From the NCBI GenBank assembly GCA_035308165.1, contig DATGHC010000057.1, forward strand, positions 1-64,000: a stretch of 64,000 nucleotides of DNA, in the 5' to 3' direction. The DNA comes from DASTCZ01 sp035308165 (GTDB lineage Bacteria > Acidobacteriota > Terriglobia > Acidiferrales > UBA7541). Position 1 is the first letter of the stretch. Every line of letters starts with the position of its first letter. A program made the position numbers and the translations under genes. Positions 33,356-43,070 of the stretch are shown in pieces. A model generated the notes under the pieces. The model searched no databases. It had not been told where the DNA came from and saw only the letters and a list, made by a program, of their open reading frames with translations.

Positions 33356-35848
33356 TTATTTCACGACCAGATTCACAAGCTTGTCCGGCACCACAATTCG
33401 CTTCACAATCTTCTGCCCGTCCAGCATTCCCTTAATGCGCGGTTCGGCGAGTGCCCTCGCGACCAGCGAATCTTCATCCAGGCCTACGTCCACTGTAATT
33501 TTCCCGCGAATTTTTCCATTCATCTGAATAACCACTTCCACCTGCTCTTCCGCGGCGAATTCCGCACGGAATTGTGGCCACGAGGCGCGGATCAATCCTC
33601 CGCTGTGGCCAAGCATCTCCCACAATTCCTCGGCAATATGCGGCGACATGGGAGCAAGCATCAGCGTCAACAGCTCCAACACTTCCTTGATGACCGTCGG
33701 CCTTGCACCCTCCGCCAGTGGTTCCTGAACGTGAATCTCGTTTACCAACTCCATCAGCAAGGCAATTGCCGAATTGAAGTGCCACCTCGTTTCAAAGTCA
33801 TGAGTCACACGCCGCACGGTCTGATGAGTCTTACGCAGCAAAATCTTTTCCTTATCACTGGCTCCCGCCAGGTCGCCTACTCCCGCAGCGTGCTGGCGCA
33901 CTTCACCGCCGTGATGTTCCACCAATCGGAATACACGGTTCAGGAACCGCGCGCAGCCTTCCACACTCTGCTCGCTCCATTCCATATCTTTTTCCGGAGG
34001 CGCTGCGAAGAGCGTATAGAGACGCCCGGTGTCCGCACCGTATTTATCCGCCATTTCCATGGCGCCGACTACATTTCCTTTCGATTTTGACATCGCCATT
34101 CCGCCCTTGAGCACCATTCCCTGGCAGAAAAGACGCGTGAATGGCTCGCCCGTGCTCACTAGTCCCATATCGCGCAAAACTATCGTAAAGAATCGTGCGT
34201 ACAACAGATGCAGTATGGCGTGGGTGATTCCACCGATATACTGGTCCACAGGAAACCAATAACCTGCAGCGACTGGATCAAACGGCATCTTGTCGTTGTG
34301 CGGATCGAGGTACCGCAGAAAATACCACGACGAATCCACGAACGTGTCCATGGTGTCGGTTTCGCGCCTCCCTGGCCCGCCGCACTTCGGACACTTGATG
34401 TTTACAAACTCCGCTGTATTCGCCAGCGGTGATTGGCCCATCCCGGTGATGGAAACTTTTTCGGGTAGCCTCACCGGAAGCTGATCGTCTGGCACTGGCA
34501 CCATACCGTCGCGTTCGCAGTAGATTACCGGGATCGGCGTACCCCAGTAACGCTGCCTCGACACACCCCAATCGCGCAACCGAAACGTCGTCTCGCCTTT
34601 GCCAAATCCATGCGCATCGGCATCGGCGGTCATTTTAGTTATGGCGTCTTCGGAAGTGAGGCCGGTGTACGGTCCTGAATTCACGAGCTTTCCGTACTCG
34701 CTCGACGCCTGTTTTAGTGCCGTGTCGGTCAAAGGAGCGCCTTCCAATGGTTGAATCACAATTGGAGTCGGCAAACGGTATTTCGTGCAGAAATCAAAAT
34801 CGCGCTGGTCATGTGCCGGCACAGCCATGATCGCCCCAGTCCCATATTCCATCAGCACGAAATTGCCGACCCAAATGGGCAGCTTCTCTTTTGTGAACGG
34901 ATTCACCGCGTCCCGGCCTGTTGCAAATCCGACCTTTTCAGCCGTGGCCACGTCCTCATCTTTCACCGAAGTCTGCTTCATCGTATCAAGCTGCTTTTCC
35001 GCTGCAGCGCGGTTCGGCGAACCAGCAATCAATTCCTGAACCAGCGGATGCCCCGCCGCCAAAATAATCGCCGACGCTCCATAAATCGTGTCAATCCGAG
35101 TGGTGAAAACCTCGATGGATTTCCCCGTCAGCCCCGCCACTTCAAACCGCACACGAGCGCCGCGCGACTTGCCAATCCAATTTCTCTGCATGGTAATGAC
35201 GCGTTCGGGCCACCCGTCCCCCAGCACGTCCAACCCGTTTAACAATTCATCCGCATAGCGCGTGATCCGGAAAAACCATTGCTCAATTTCCCGCGCCTCC
35301 ACCGGAGTATCCTCGTGCCGCCAGCAGCATCCATCCACTACCTGCTCATTCGCCAATACCGTGCCGCATTTCGGGCACCAGTTCACGCGGCTCTTTTTCC
35401 GGTATGCAAGGTCACGCTCCAACATCCGCAGGAAAATCCATTGGTTCCACTTGTAATATTCCGGATCGCAAGTCGCGATTTCGCGTCGCCAGTCGTAGCT
35501 GAATCCAAATCGAAAGCAAACTCTCTTGAACTCAACCACATTCCCGAGGGTCCATTCACGTGGATGGATCCCGCGCTGAATGGCGGCGTTTTCCGCGGGC
35601 AACCCAAACGCGTCCCAGCCCATGGGGTGCACTACATTGAATCCGCGCATGCGCCGATAACGAGCCACCGCATCGCCAATGGTGTAATTTCGCATGTGGC
35701 CCATGTGCAGTGTGCCCGATGGATACGGCAGCATCTCCAGCGAATAATATTTCGGCCGGTCCGGATCGGCATCCGCCTCAAAGGCGTGCTGCTCCTCCCA
35801 GATTTTCTGCCATTTGGCCTCAACCGCTTGTGGATCGTATTCCGCCAC
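33356..35848 (-). CDS. leuS: leucyl-tRNA synthetase
   Basis: This 830-aa class I synthetase has LPYPSGTLHMGHMRNYTIGD (HIGH motif), a Zn-type motif CPKCGTVLANEQVVDG, a CP1 editing domain (TTRIDTIYGASAIILAAGHP) and MAMSKSKGNVVG (KMSKS loop, with Ala in the first position). The anticodon-binding and C-terminal domains end GKITVDVGLDEDSLVARAL. It charges tRNA-Leu. It starts 5 bases after nfo, so nfo-leuS-guaA is one transcription run. Confidence 0.97.
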   Translation of the reverse strand: MAEYDPQAVEAKWQKIWEEQHAFEADADPDRPKYYSLEMLPYPSGTLHMGHMRNYTIGDAVARYRRMRGFNVVHPMGWDAFGLPAENAAIQRGIHPREWTLGNVVEFKRVCFRFGFSYDWRREIATCDPEYYKWNQWIFLRMLERDLAYRKKSRVNWCPKCGTVLANEQVVDGCCWRHEDTPVEAREIEQWFFRITRYADELLNGLDVLGDGWPERVITMQRNWIGKSRGARVRFEVAGLTGKSIEVFTTRIDTIYGASAIILAAGHPLVQELIAGSPNRAAAEKQLDTMKQTSVKDEDVATAEKVGFATGRDAVNPFTKEKLPIWVGNFVLMEYGTGAIMAVPAHDQRDFDFCTKYRLPTPIVIQPLEGAPLTDTALKQASSEYGKLVNSGPYTGLTSEDAITKMTADADAHGFGKGETTFRLRDWGVSRQRYWGTPIPVIYCERDGMVPVPDDQLPVRLPEKVSITGMGQSPLANTAEFVNIKCPKCGGPGRRETDTMDTFVDSSWYFLRYLDPHNDKMPFDPVAAGYWFPVDQYIGGITHAILHLLYARFFTIVLRDMGLVSTGEPFTRLFCQGMVLKGGMAMSKSKGNVVGAMEMADKYGADTGRLYTLFAAPPEKDMEWSEQSVEGCARFLNRVFRLVEHHGGEVRQHAAGVGDLAGASDKEKILLRKTHQTVRRVTHDFETRWHFNSAIALLMELVNEIHVQEPLAEGARPTVIKEVLELLTLMLAPMSPHIAEELWEMLGHSGGLIRASWPQFRAEFAAEEQVEVVIQMNGKIRGKITVDVGLDEDSLVARALAEPRIKGMLDGQKIVKRIVVPDKLVNLVVK

Positions 35849-35853
35849 GGACT

Positions 35854-37011
35854 TCAGTTCCTCTTCCCTTTCTTATTTCTCGCCTTCCCCCGCGTCACCC
35901 TATTCTTCGCGCCCCCCCTTTTCCCTTCTCCGCGCGATCTCTGCTTTCTCCGTGTCTCGGCGTTGAAAGCTCTTGTCTTTGATTTTCGCTTTCCCCTCAC
36001 CATCGAAAACCCATCTTCCGCGTCCGGCATCTGCTCCGCCGCCACACCCACACACTTCCACACTGCTGCCACGTTCCTCCGGTCATCCCCTGGGGAATCG
36101 ATCGGCGTTTCCAATAAGAACGCTCTCCCCGGTACTCGAGTTGGAGAAAGCAACGGATGCCTCAAAATCCTCTCCATGGCTTCCAACCCGATCTCTCCCT
36201 TACCAATATGCTGGTGCCGATCCACTCGCGACCCAAACTTTGTCTTCGAGTCATTCACGTGCAATACATGAACCCGATCGAGCTGAACGGTTTTCTCCAG
36301 ATGCTGCAATGCCTGCTCCAGCCCGTCCGCGGTATGGATCGGATACCCCGCTTCAAACGTGTGCGCAGTATCGATGCAAACGCCCGCGTCAATCTCCCGA
36401 GCGCCTTCTAGTATGGCCGCCAGCTCCTCGAATTTCGACCCCACGGCGTTTCCCATCCCCGCGGTGTTCTCCACCAGAATTTGTAGTCCCTTCAACTTCA
36501 ATCCTCTCGCCGATTGCCTTAGCGCTTCACCTACATCGCTGGCCGCACGCTTGATGTCGCCATCGCGCGCAGACCCGGGATGCACAATCACAAAATCCGC
36601 CCCCAACGACATCCCTCGCAGTAACTCATCTCGAAACGATTGTATGGCCCGCACGCGAGCCACAGGATCTCGGGCCGCGAGATTGATCAGGTAGTTTGCA
36701 TGAATCGCCACCGGTCCAAGGCCCAATTCCGCCCGGCGCGAGCGAAATCGCGCCGCATCGGCTTCAGGAATCAGCGCGCGTCCTGGACGGGGCCACATCC
36801 GCGGGCTGCTGGAAAAAATCTGCAACGCGTTGCAACCCAGTTTCTTGGCAATATCGAGGGAATTGGCGATGTCACCGGCGATGCTTGTGTGGATGCCTAT
36901 GCGAAAACTGCCGTCAAGCCAGACGGCGGGTGGAGGAATCGGTTCGGGCTCGGGGCGGTACTCATCCTCTGCGTCGTACACCAATCCCGAGCTATGTATC
37001 TCGCCTGGCAT
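35854..37011 (-). CDS. nfo: endonuclease IV with long basic C-terminal tail
   Basis: The TIM-barrel core (about 33-325) has RIGIHTSIAGDIANS, GCNALQIFSSSPRMW, VIVHPGSARDGD, ILVENTAGMGNA, VCIDTAHTFEAGYP, HVNDSKTKFGSRVDRHQHI (Zn ligands) and FLLETPIDSPGDD. It incises abasic sites in base-excision repair. It has about 35 extra N-terminal residues and a 45-residue Lys/Arg-rich tail (from about residue 340) that is not part of the enzyme. The DNA of the tail contains a CGCAGAG-type purine-rich repeat. Directly upstream of leuS. Confidence 0.93.
   Translation of the reverse strand: MPGEIHSSGLVYDAEDEYRPEPEPIPPPAVWLDGSFRIGIHTSIAGDIANSLDIAKKLGCNALQIFSSSPRMWPRPGRALIPEADAARFRSRRAELGLGPVAIHANYLINLAARDPVARVRAIQSFRDELLRGMSLGADFVIVHPGSARDGDIKRAASDVGEALRQSARGLKLKGLQILVENTAGMGNAVGSKFEELAAILEGAREIDAGVCIDTAHTFEAGYPIHTADGLEQALQHLEKTVQLDRVHVLHVNDSKTKFGSRVDRHQHIGKGEIGLEAMERILRHPLLSPTRVPGRAFLLETPIDSPGDDRRNVAAVWKCVGVAAEQMPDAEDGFSMVRGKRKSKTRAFNAETRRKQRSRGEGKRGGAKNRVTRGKARNKKGKRN
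35920..35967 (-). repeat. CGCAGAG-type purine-rich repeat inside the nfo tail
   Basis: The minus strand reads AACGCCGAGACACGGAGAAA and continues in the same purine-rich style. It resembles the short dispersed AACGCAGAGACGCAGAG intergenic repeats common in several bacterial phyla. Here it is in frame and encodes part of the basic tail of endonuclease IV. Confidence 0.5.
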
Positions 37012-37134
37012 TTCTCTGGGGCCCGCTGCGAGAGCAGCGAATCACCCATTCTAGCTGAGGTTTCGGCGCTTGCCTAGCCGCCCCTCCTTTCGGCAATAAT
37101 CGAGCGCGCTTCACTCATTTCTGAAACGCTTAAT

Positions 37135-37857
37135 CTAGTTCCGTCCACCCATCATCGCCCTGGGGTCCATTACCTTGAAATCGGGGGGAATCGCGAACAG
37201 ATTATCCGGCTGTGCTCCCTCCACAATATTTTTCAACTCAAGGCTGAAGCTATCCCCAACCGTTTTAACTGGAAACCGAAGCCTCATGTCAACCCAGGCC
37301 GTGCTGGTGGTTGTGCCCCCATTCGGAGATTTGGATGTGATGATCCATTTCTGACACTCGCGCCCATTCACGGTTTCATTCCCGGCAGGCGCGCAAGTCA
37401 TGTCGGCCGAGACGGAGCACGGATGCTCCGGATCAAAAGGCTTGGAGGTGTCAATCGGCGGCTTTGGTCCCCCCATGCCCCTTCCGGCCATCCCCGCCAT
37501 CGCGCTCATGTTCATGGCCATTTTTTGGTCAAGCATGAGGATGATCGTTTCTTTGGTCTCAAGATTGATGATGGTCGCCATATTCCCTCGACCGCCCACG
37601 TTCATGTCTGTTCGGAGCCGCGCTTTGCCGACATAAATCTTGCCCGTCATCGTCTGCGGTGCGCCCAACCGTCCCTGCGTGGTCATAATTTCGTCGGCGG
37701 AAAACGGCACGGTAAACATGGCCGGTGCCTGCGCATTGGCATGCCTCGGGGTGTAAACCACGCCTACGAACACCATTGCCACAATTGCTACCCAGGACAA
37801 ACTTCGCATTCTGTTTGAAAATTGCCCTCGATTCACGCTTGCCTCCAATTTGGACAT
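37135..37857 (-). CDS. secreted DUF4412-like protein
   Basis: This 240-aa exported protein has an N-terminal segment with a hydrophobic signal (MRSLSWVAIVAMVFVGVVYT) ending ANAQA, so the true start may be the internal ATG of that segment. The body has the pattern of DUF4412/LolA-like secreted proteins: KIYVGKARLRTDMNVGGRG, TIINLETKETIILMLDQKM, NGRECQKWIITSKSPNGGT and AWVDMRLRFPVKTV. A Met/Gly-rich stretch (MSAMAGMAGRGMGG) lies in the middle. Function unknown. It diverges from aroF. Confidence 0.75.
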   Translation of the reverse strand: MSKLEASVNRGQFSNRMRSLSWVAIVAMVFVGVVYTPRHANAQAPAMFTVPFSADEIMTTQGRLGAPQTMTGKIYVGKARLRTDMNVGGRGNMATIINLETKETIILMLDQKMAMNMSAMAGMAGRGMGGPKPPIDTSKPFDPEHPCSVSADMTCAPAGNETVNGRECQKWIITSKSPNGGTTTSTAWVDMRLRFPVKTVGDSFSLELKNIVEGAQPDNLFAIPPDFKVMDPRAMMGGRN

Positions 37858-37993
37858 TATCCTTCCCCGGGAATGTTCCGGGCAAATTTTGTTGCTAGAA
37901 AGTCTAGCATGCCCTCACATCACTGAGTAACGCCAATTAGGATCAACGATGCTTAGTTCAGCTCTCCCTTGCGAATTGCTCATTCCCGGCAAT

Positions 37994-38023
37994 TTGCGGC
38001 CCCTGTTCCAGTTGCAGTAGACT
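37994..38023 (+). promoter_or_regulatory. candidate promoter of aroF
   Basis: TTGCGG (37994-37999) and TAGACT (38018-38023) are separated by 18 bases, about 80 bases upstream of the aroF ATG. The rest of the leader shows no obvious attenuator or leader peptide. Confidence 0.35.
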
Positions 38024-38102
38024 GCTGTGTTCCAGACGCCTTAAAACAGCTCACTGAGTCGGGTACTTCATTATTTTCATCTGATTAATTAAAGGAGCCG
38101 TC

Positions 38103-39131
38103 ATGCTGGTCGTAATGGATGCGCACGCTACCCCAGAGCAGGTCCGCGCCGTATGCGCGCGCATCGAAGCGGCGGGAATGAAGGCCCACCCCATTCCCGG
38201 GACGCTACGAACTGCCATCGGCATCACCGGCAACACTGGCGTGGTGGACATCGGAACGCTGGAGGCGATGGCCGGCGTTATCGAATGCATCCCGGTCAGC
38301 AAACCCTACAAACTGGTCAGCCGCGACGTGAAGGAAGAAGACACTATCATTCGCATCGCGACCCCTTCAGGAACAGTCGAGATAGGCGGCACATCGATTG
38401 GCATCATTGCGGGACCTTGCGCGATCGAGTCGAGCGAGCAGGCTCTGACCATTGCCAAACACGTTGCGGCCTCGGGCGTGAAGTTATTCCGCGGCGGGGC
38501 TTACAAACCTCGGACATCTCCCTACAACTTTCAGGGATTGGGCGAGCCAGGCCTGAAAATCCTTGCTGAAGTTCGCCAGCGGTTCGGGTTGGGAATCGTC
38601 ACGGAAGCCGTGGACAACGAAAGCCTCGACCTGGTGGAAAAATACGCCGACATCATCCAGATTGGCGCACGCAACATGCAGAACTTTTCGTTGTTAAAGC
38701 GTGCGGGGCGCGCCCGGAAACCGGTCATGCTCAAGCGCGGTTTATCGGCAACTCTCGATGAGTTTCTGATGGCCGCCGAATACATCCTGTCCGAAGGCAA
38801 CTACAATGTAATTCTCTGCGAGCGCGGCGTGCGCACATTCGCTGATCATTCGCGCAACACGCTCGATCTCACTGTTGTCCCCGCTGTGAAAAAACGCAGC
38901 CATCTTCCAATCATTGTGGATCCCAGCCACGGCACTGGGCGCCGCCACAAAGTGTTGCCGCTCTCCCGCGCCGCAGTTGCTGTCGGAGCCGACGGTATCA
39001 TGGTGGAAGTCCATCACGATCCCGATCACGCGCTTTCCGACGGCATGCAGTCCATCCTGCCTGACGAATTCCTCCGCCTCACCGACGAAGTCCGCCAGAT
39101 TGCCGCCGTCGTCCATCGAACGATTAATTAG
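38103..39131 (+). CDS. aroF: 3-deoxy-7-phosphoheptulonate (DAHP) synthase
   Basis: This 342-aa protein starts behind AAAGGAG. An N-terminal ferredoxin-like regulatory domain (about 1-75, MLVVMDAHATPEQVRAVCAR) precedes the TIM barrel: IIAGPCAIESSEQ, KLFRGGAYKPRTSPYNFQG, IIQIGARNMQNFSLLK, MLKRGLSATLDEFLMAAEY and PIIVDPSHGTGRRHKVLPL. This is the type Ibeta enzyme that condenses PEP and erythrose-4-phosphate, the entry to aromatic biosynthesis. The regulatory domain suggests feedback control by an aromatic amino acid. AroB, the next step, is at 51605. Confidence 0.95.
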   Translation: MLVVMDAHATPEQVRAVCARIEAAGMKAHPIPGTLRTAIGITGNTGVVDIGTLEAMAGVIECIPVSKPYKLVSRDVKEEDTIIRIATPSGTVEIGGTSIGIIAGPCAIESSEQALTIAKHVAASGVKLFRGGAYKPRTSPYNFQGLGEPGLKILAEVRQRFGLGIVTEAVDNESLDLVEKYADIIQIGARNMQNFSLLKRAGRARKPVMLKRGLSATLDEFLMAAEYILSEGNYNVILCERGVRTFADHSRNTLDLTVVPAVKKRSHLPIIVDPSHGTGRRHKVLPLSRAAVAVGADGIMVEVHHDPDHALSDGMQSILPDEFLRLTDEVRQIAAVVHRTIN

Positions 39132-39152
39132 TGGTGCGGGACTTTTTCTGAA

Positions 39153-40064
39153 CTACTTTCCGGCGTGATCAATTTCAAATTGCACCAACTTCTTCAGGCT
39201 CTCGTAAGGGATATTCGCAAGGCCCAGGACTCTTCTTCCGTTGATAAAGATGGTTGGGGTTTCATGCACATCGAGCGACGTACCGAAATCCAGGGATTTC
39301 TTGACCCGCGCCTCAGTCGAGGGAAGCGCGGCACAGGCGGTCATTTCGTGCGCGTCCAACCCGGTTGCGGTGGCGATCTCTCCTAGTTTACTGTCCACGT
39401 TTTCCAGCGTAATGCCGGCCTGATTCTCAAAAACCGCATTTGCATATTTCCAAAACGAAGATGGGTCCAGTTGTCCGGCGCAATCGGAGTATTCCGCGGC
39501 CTTCATGGCCCAGGGATGCATTGATGCAGGCAGCGGAAATTGCTGGAATACAAAGCGCACCTGCGGAAAATCGGCGACTAACTTCTCAATGATCGGTTGT
39601 GAAGCCTTGCAGTGGGGACATTCCAAATCGCTGAACTCGACGATAAGAATTGCTGGAGTTTGCGATCCTCGCGCGGGCCCATCCGCGAACACGAGCTTTG
39701 CTCTATCCTGCAGAAAAGGATTAGGTCCGAACGGAATCATCTCGCCGATAATGGCGTCTTGCGTGTCCTCGGAGAGATACATGTGCTGCGCGGCCTGCTT
39801 GTTTATGGAAATCACGACATCGGCGACGCCGGGAATGGGTGAAGCTCTTATTTCGATAACGGCCCAAGAGATGGCTGGTTCGTATCCGAAAGAGCGTGTC
39901 ATCGCTGCGTCCACTTCCTCCTTGGTCGGGAGTCTGGAGCCAGCAGCGGACCGCGAAGCTGGAGCGGAATCTGCGTTGGCTCCCGGCTTGGCCGCAGCCT
40001 TTTGGCCCAAAGCCGGAAATGGAATAGCACTGCTCAGCAGTAGGAGTGCAATAACCCTCTTCAA
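39153..40064 (-). CDS. DsbA-like thioredoxin-fold protein, exported
   Basis: This 303-aa protein starts from TTG 40064 with GAGGTG about 7 bases upstream. The signal peptide ends ALGQ. An N-terminal domain of about 100 residues (LPTKEEVDAAMTRSFGYEPA...) is followed by a DsbA/thioredoxin_4 domain with EFSDLECPHCKASQ (CPHC at about 149-152) and the cis-Pro region HETPTIFINGRRVLG. The CPHC redox site is of the oxidising type. Expected in the periplasm, forming disulfides in exported proteins. It follows the ADOP permease by about 165 bases and converges on aroF. Confidence 0.88.
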   Translation of the reverse strand: MKRVIALLLLSSAIPFPALGQKAAAKPGANADSAPASRSAAGSRLPTKEEVDAAMTRSFGYEPAISWAVIEIRASPIPGVADVVISINKQAAQHMYLSEDTQDAIIGEMIPFGPNPFLQDRAKLVFADGPARGSQTPAILIVEFSDLECPHCKASQPIIEKLVADFPQVRFVFQQFPLPASMHPWAMKAAEYSDCAGQLDPSSFWKYANAVFENQAGITLENVDSKLGEIATATGLDAHEMTACAALPSTEARVKKSLDFGTSLDVHETPTIFINGRRVLGLANIPYESLKKLVQFEIDHAGK

Positions 40065-40228
40065 TTTGACACCTCAGTAGGCAATCCAACTCATCAATCG
40101 CTCCCAGCGCTAAGGAATTGCGTGGGACTACTTAAAAATAACACAATCGCCATGCGGGAGAGGAAACTCCATAGAGACACACGGCCGCAAACGCTGAACG
40201 GAGAAAGCACACCCATCGGAGCGATGAG

Positions 40229-42865
40229 TTACTCCTCTCGCAGAGCACACATCGGGTCGGTGCGCGCGGCACGGAGCGCGGGCAGGAAGCAGGCAGCAAA
40301 CGCTGCGATCATCATGACGGCGAAGGCCGAAGCAAATGCGAGGGGGTCATTCGGGTTCACTTTGTATAACAGGTTGCCGATTAAGCGCGTTAGAGTCAGG
40401 GCCGCCGCCGCACCCACCCCTAATCCAATTAGAGTCAATGCGAGCCCGTGTGACATCACGTGCCACAACAGGTTAGAGGGAGTTGCCCCCAACGCCATGC
40501 GCAGGCCCATTTCACGCATGCTTTGCGATACGGCGTAGGACATGACGCCGTAGAGGCCGATCGCGGAAAGTAGCAACGCCAATCCGCCGAGGATACCCAG
40601 TAATGTTACGGAGATGCGCTGCGACCATGTGGAGCGGTGAACGTGTTCGGCCATGGTGATTACAGCGCGAGGAGCAAGATTGGTGTCCAGAGCGCGCATT
40701 TCGCGGGCCAGCATGGGCATGATGGTTTCAGGCTCAAGAGTGGTGCGGATATTCATGCTGGTTCGAGCAGAGAAATTTTGGCGCAATGGCACATAAAAGA
40801 ACGGCCGGGGGATTTCGGTGATGGAATTATATTTTGAGTCCTTGGCAATGCCAATGATTTGCATCCAACGGCCTTTGACCTGTACCCGCTGGCCGATGGG
40901 ATCCTTGCCGTGCCAATACTGTGCGGCCATGGTTTCATTCACGATGGCGACCAGAGCCGCGTTTTCATTGTCACCCAGAGTGAATTCCCGGCCCCTCACA
41001 AGCGGAATCCCCATAGTGGCCAGGTAGTTGGGGCCGACTTCGTTGAACTCCAGGACAGGTTCTTCGCCGAGGGGAAAAGGAGAGCCATCTAAATTAATGG
41101 GCGAATTAGAAAAACCTCGGCCAATGTAAAGCGGGGTGATATTGGCGAAGACGGCGGACTCGACACCGGGAAATGCCTGCACTCGACGGATCAGCTCATC
41201 TTGAAAGGCCTTAGCGCGCGGAGTGTCGTAACCCGAGCCGAACAAATCCACACCGGTCGTCAGCACGCCTTGCGTCGAAAATCCCGGGCTCGAGGATTGA
41301 ATCCCACGAAGGCTGCGAAGCAGCAGGCCGGCGCCAACCAGCAAAACAAAACTGAGCGATACCTGAACGAGAACTAAGGTCGAGCGCATCCAAGACTTAC
41401 CGCGACCGCCGACAACGCCGCCCATTTCAGTTTTCAGCGCGGAGGCGAGGTCAACCTTGCTGGTTTGAATCGCCGGCACCAATCCAAAAAGGACCGTGGA
41501 GATCAGGCAGACCGCCGTGCTGAGCGCGAGAACACGGAAATCAATTTCGCCCGGGAAATTAATCTGGACTCCGCCAAATGACGGGAAAAATAAGACCAGC
41601 AGGTGGCGGCACCAATTTGCGAGCAGAAGACCTCCCACCGCGGCGATTGCTGTAAGGATTAGACCTTCGGTGAGAAGCTGTCTCAGCAAGCGGGTGCGTC
41701 CTGCTCCCACTGCCAGCCGAACCGTCATTTCGTGGCGGCGCTTGAATGACCTGACCAGTAATAAATTCCCGACATTGGCGCAGGCAATCAAGAGAACGAA
41801 GACAACCACCGCGAGCATGATTCCAAGAGTTGGTAGCATGGACCCGGCGCCATTGAAAGGCGTTTGCCACAAAGGCCAGAGTTTGATGCCGCGGCCGCGA
41901 TTTGTTAGCGGATAAGCATCTTCAAGGCGCCCCGCGATGGCAGACAATTCCGATTGAGCTTGTGCGAGAGTCACTCCAGGCTTCAGGCGGACGAAAGATT
42001 CGACCCAGCGCGCGCTCCGATCTTCCAATTTGTACCCGCCGGTCTCAAAAACTTCTTCCATCGAGGCAGGGACCCAGAACTGCATGGCGTAGCCAACAAA
42101 GGTGCCGACGAAACCCTCCGGGGCGACGCCCACGATTGTGTGCTGGATGCCGTTGAGGCGCTGCGTTTTCCCCACGATAGCAGGGTCGCCGTTGAAACGA
42201 TCTTTCCACACCCGGTAGCTGATCACCGTCACAGGATGAGCGTTGCGGCCGGTATCCTCCTCAGGCTGGAATCCTCGGCCAAGAACAGGATGAACCCCGA
42301 GCGCGTCGAAATAATTTGCGGACACGATTTGACCGACGGAATTTTCAGCCCGGTCGCCGATGCTGAGTGTAGTGCCCATGATCTTGCCGGTAATGAAGGA
42401 TTCGATGAGCGTTGAGTTCTTCTGAAAATCAAGGTAATCGGGCCACGAAACGCCTTCCGTGCCGGTGGAGCCGCGAGCAGTCCCAGTGACGGCATACATT
42501 CTCTCCTGGTGGGCGACTAACGGATAGGGACGGAAAAGGATGCCCTCAATCCAACTGAAAACCGCGGCGTTGGCGCCGATTCCCAAGGTCAGGCAGAGGA
42601 TGGCCAGGATGGAAAAGCCCGGAGAGCGGCGCAGCATTCGGAAACCGAACCGCAAGTCCTGACCAAGTTTTTCAAGGAATTGACCACCCCAGATTTCGCG
42701 GGTGATTTGTTGGATCGTTATGCTGTTGCCAAAGTCGCGCTGAGCCGCGAAGCGAGCTTCGTTTTTAGACATCCCGGAATTTATTTGACGTTCCAGCTCC
42801 AAATCCAGATGGTCTTGCAATTCGCGACTGAGGTCTCCTTCTCTCTTATCCCGACGGTCCGCCAT
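40229..42865 (-). CDS. ADOP-type MacB-like ABC permease
   Basis: ATG 42865 lies 8 bases after GGAGG (the frame extends 6 codons further). The 878-aa product has an N-terminal permease-prefix domain (LSRELQDHLDLELERQINSG, EARFAAQRDFGN), then duplicated MacB_PCD/FtsX modules: TM helix SILAILCLTLGIGANAAVFS, a periplasmic domain, three TM helices, a second TM/periplasmic set and TM helices (YGVMSYAVSQSMREMGLRMA, ALTLIGLGVGAAAALTLTR). This duplicated orphan-permease layout is characteristic of Acidobacteria. It has no ATPase gene beside it. The substrate is unknown. Confidence 0.92.
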   Translation of the reverse strand: MADRRDKREGDLSRELQDHLDLELERQINSGMSKNEARFAAQRDFGNSITIQQITREIWGGQFLEKLGQDLRFGFRMLRRSPGFSILAILCLTLGIGANAAVFSWIEGILFRPYPLVAHQERMYAVTGTARGSTGTEGVSWPDYLDFQKNSTLIESFITGKIMGTTLSIGDRAENSVGQIVSANYFDALGVHPVLGRGFQPEEDTGRNAHPVTVISYRVWKDRFNGDPAIVGKTQRLNGIQHTIVGVAPEGFVGTFVGYAMQFWVPASMEEVFETGGYKLEDRSARWVESFVRLKPGVTLAQAQSELSAIAGRLEDAYPLTNRGRGIKLWPLWQTPFNGAGSMLPTLGIMLAVVVFVLLIACANVGNLLLVRSFKRRHEMTVRLAVGAGRTRLLRQLLTEGLILTAIAAVGGLLLANWCRHLLVLFFPSFGGVQINFPGEIDFRVLALSTAVCLISTVLFGLVPAIQTSKVDLASALKTEMGGVVGGRGKSWMRSTLVLVQVSLSFVLLVGAGLLLRSLRGIQSSSPGFSTQGVLTTGVDLFGSGYDTPRAKAFQDELIRRVQAFPGVESAVFANITPLYIGRGFSNSPINLDGSPFPLGEEPVLEFNEVGPNYLATMGIPLVRGREFTLGDNENAALVAIVNETMAAQYWHGKDPIGQRVQVKGRWMQIIGIAKDSKYNSITEIPRPFFYVPLRQNFSARTSMNIRTTLEPETIMPMLAREMRALDTNLAPRAVITMAEHVHRSTWSQRISVTLLGILGGLALLLSAIGLYGVMSYAVSQSMREMGLRMALGATPSNLLWHVMSHGLALTLIGLGVGAAAALTLTRLIGNLLYKVNPNDPLAFASAFAVMMIAAFAACFLPALRAARTDPMCALREE

Positions 42866-43070
42866 TTGAACCACCTCCGCCACTGCCCATCATGCCTGGC
42901 ATGAGGGTGACATATCCACTGTAGACGCTCTACAGTCAAAAAGGTTACATCTGCTGTGGGACCGCTGGCTGGAAGCCTTCGCACCAGCGACCACGCCGCA
43001 ATGTTTTTCCTTCGCAAAATTGATCGGATTGTGGATAGAATGTGCGCGATTCCCGGATATAGGAGAAACC

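Noticed and set aside
33095..36271. Plus-strand frames of 331 and 330 codons over guaA, leuS and nfo
   Set aside because: They are antisense to well-supported genes, His/Arg/Ser-rich in composition, and match no family.
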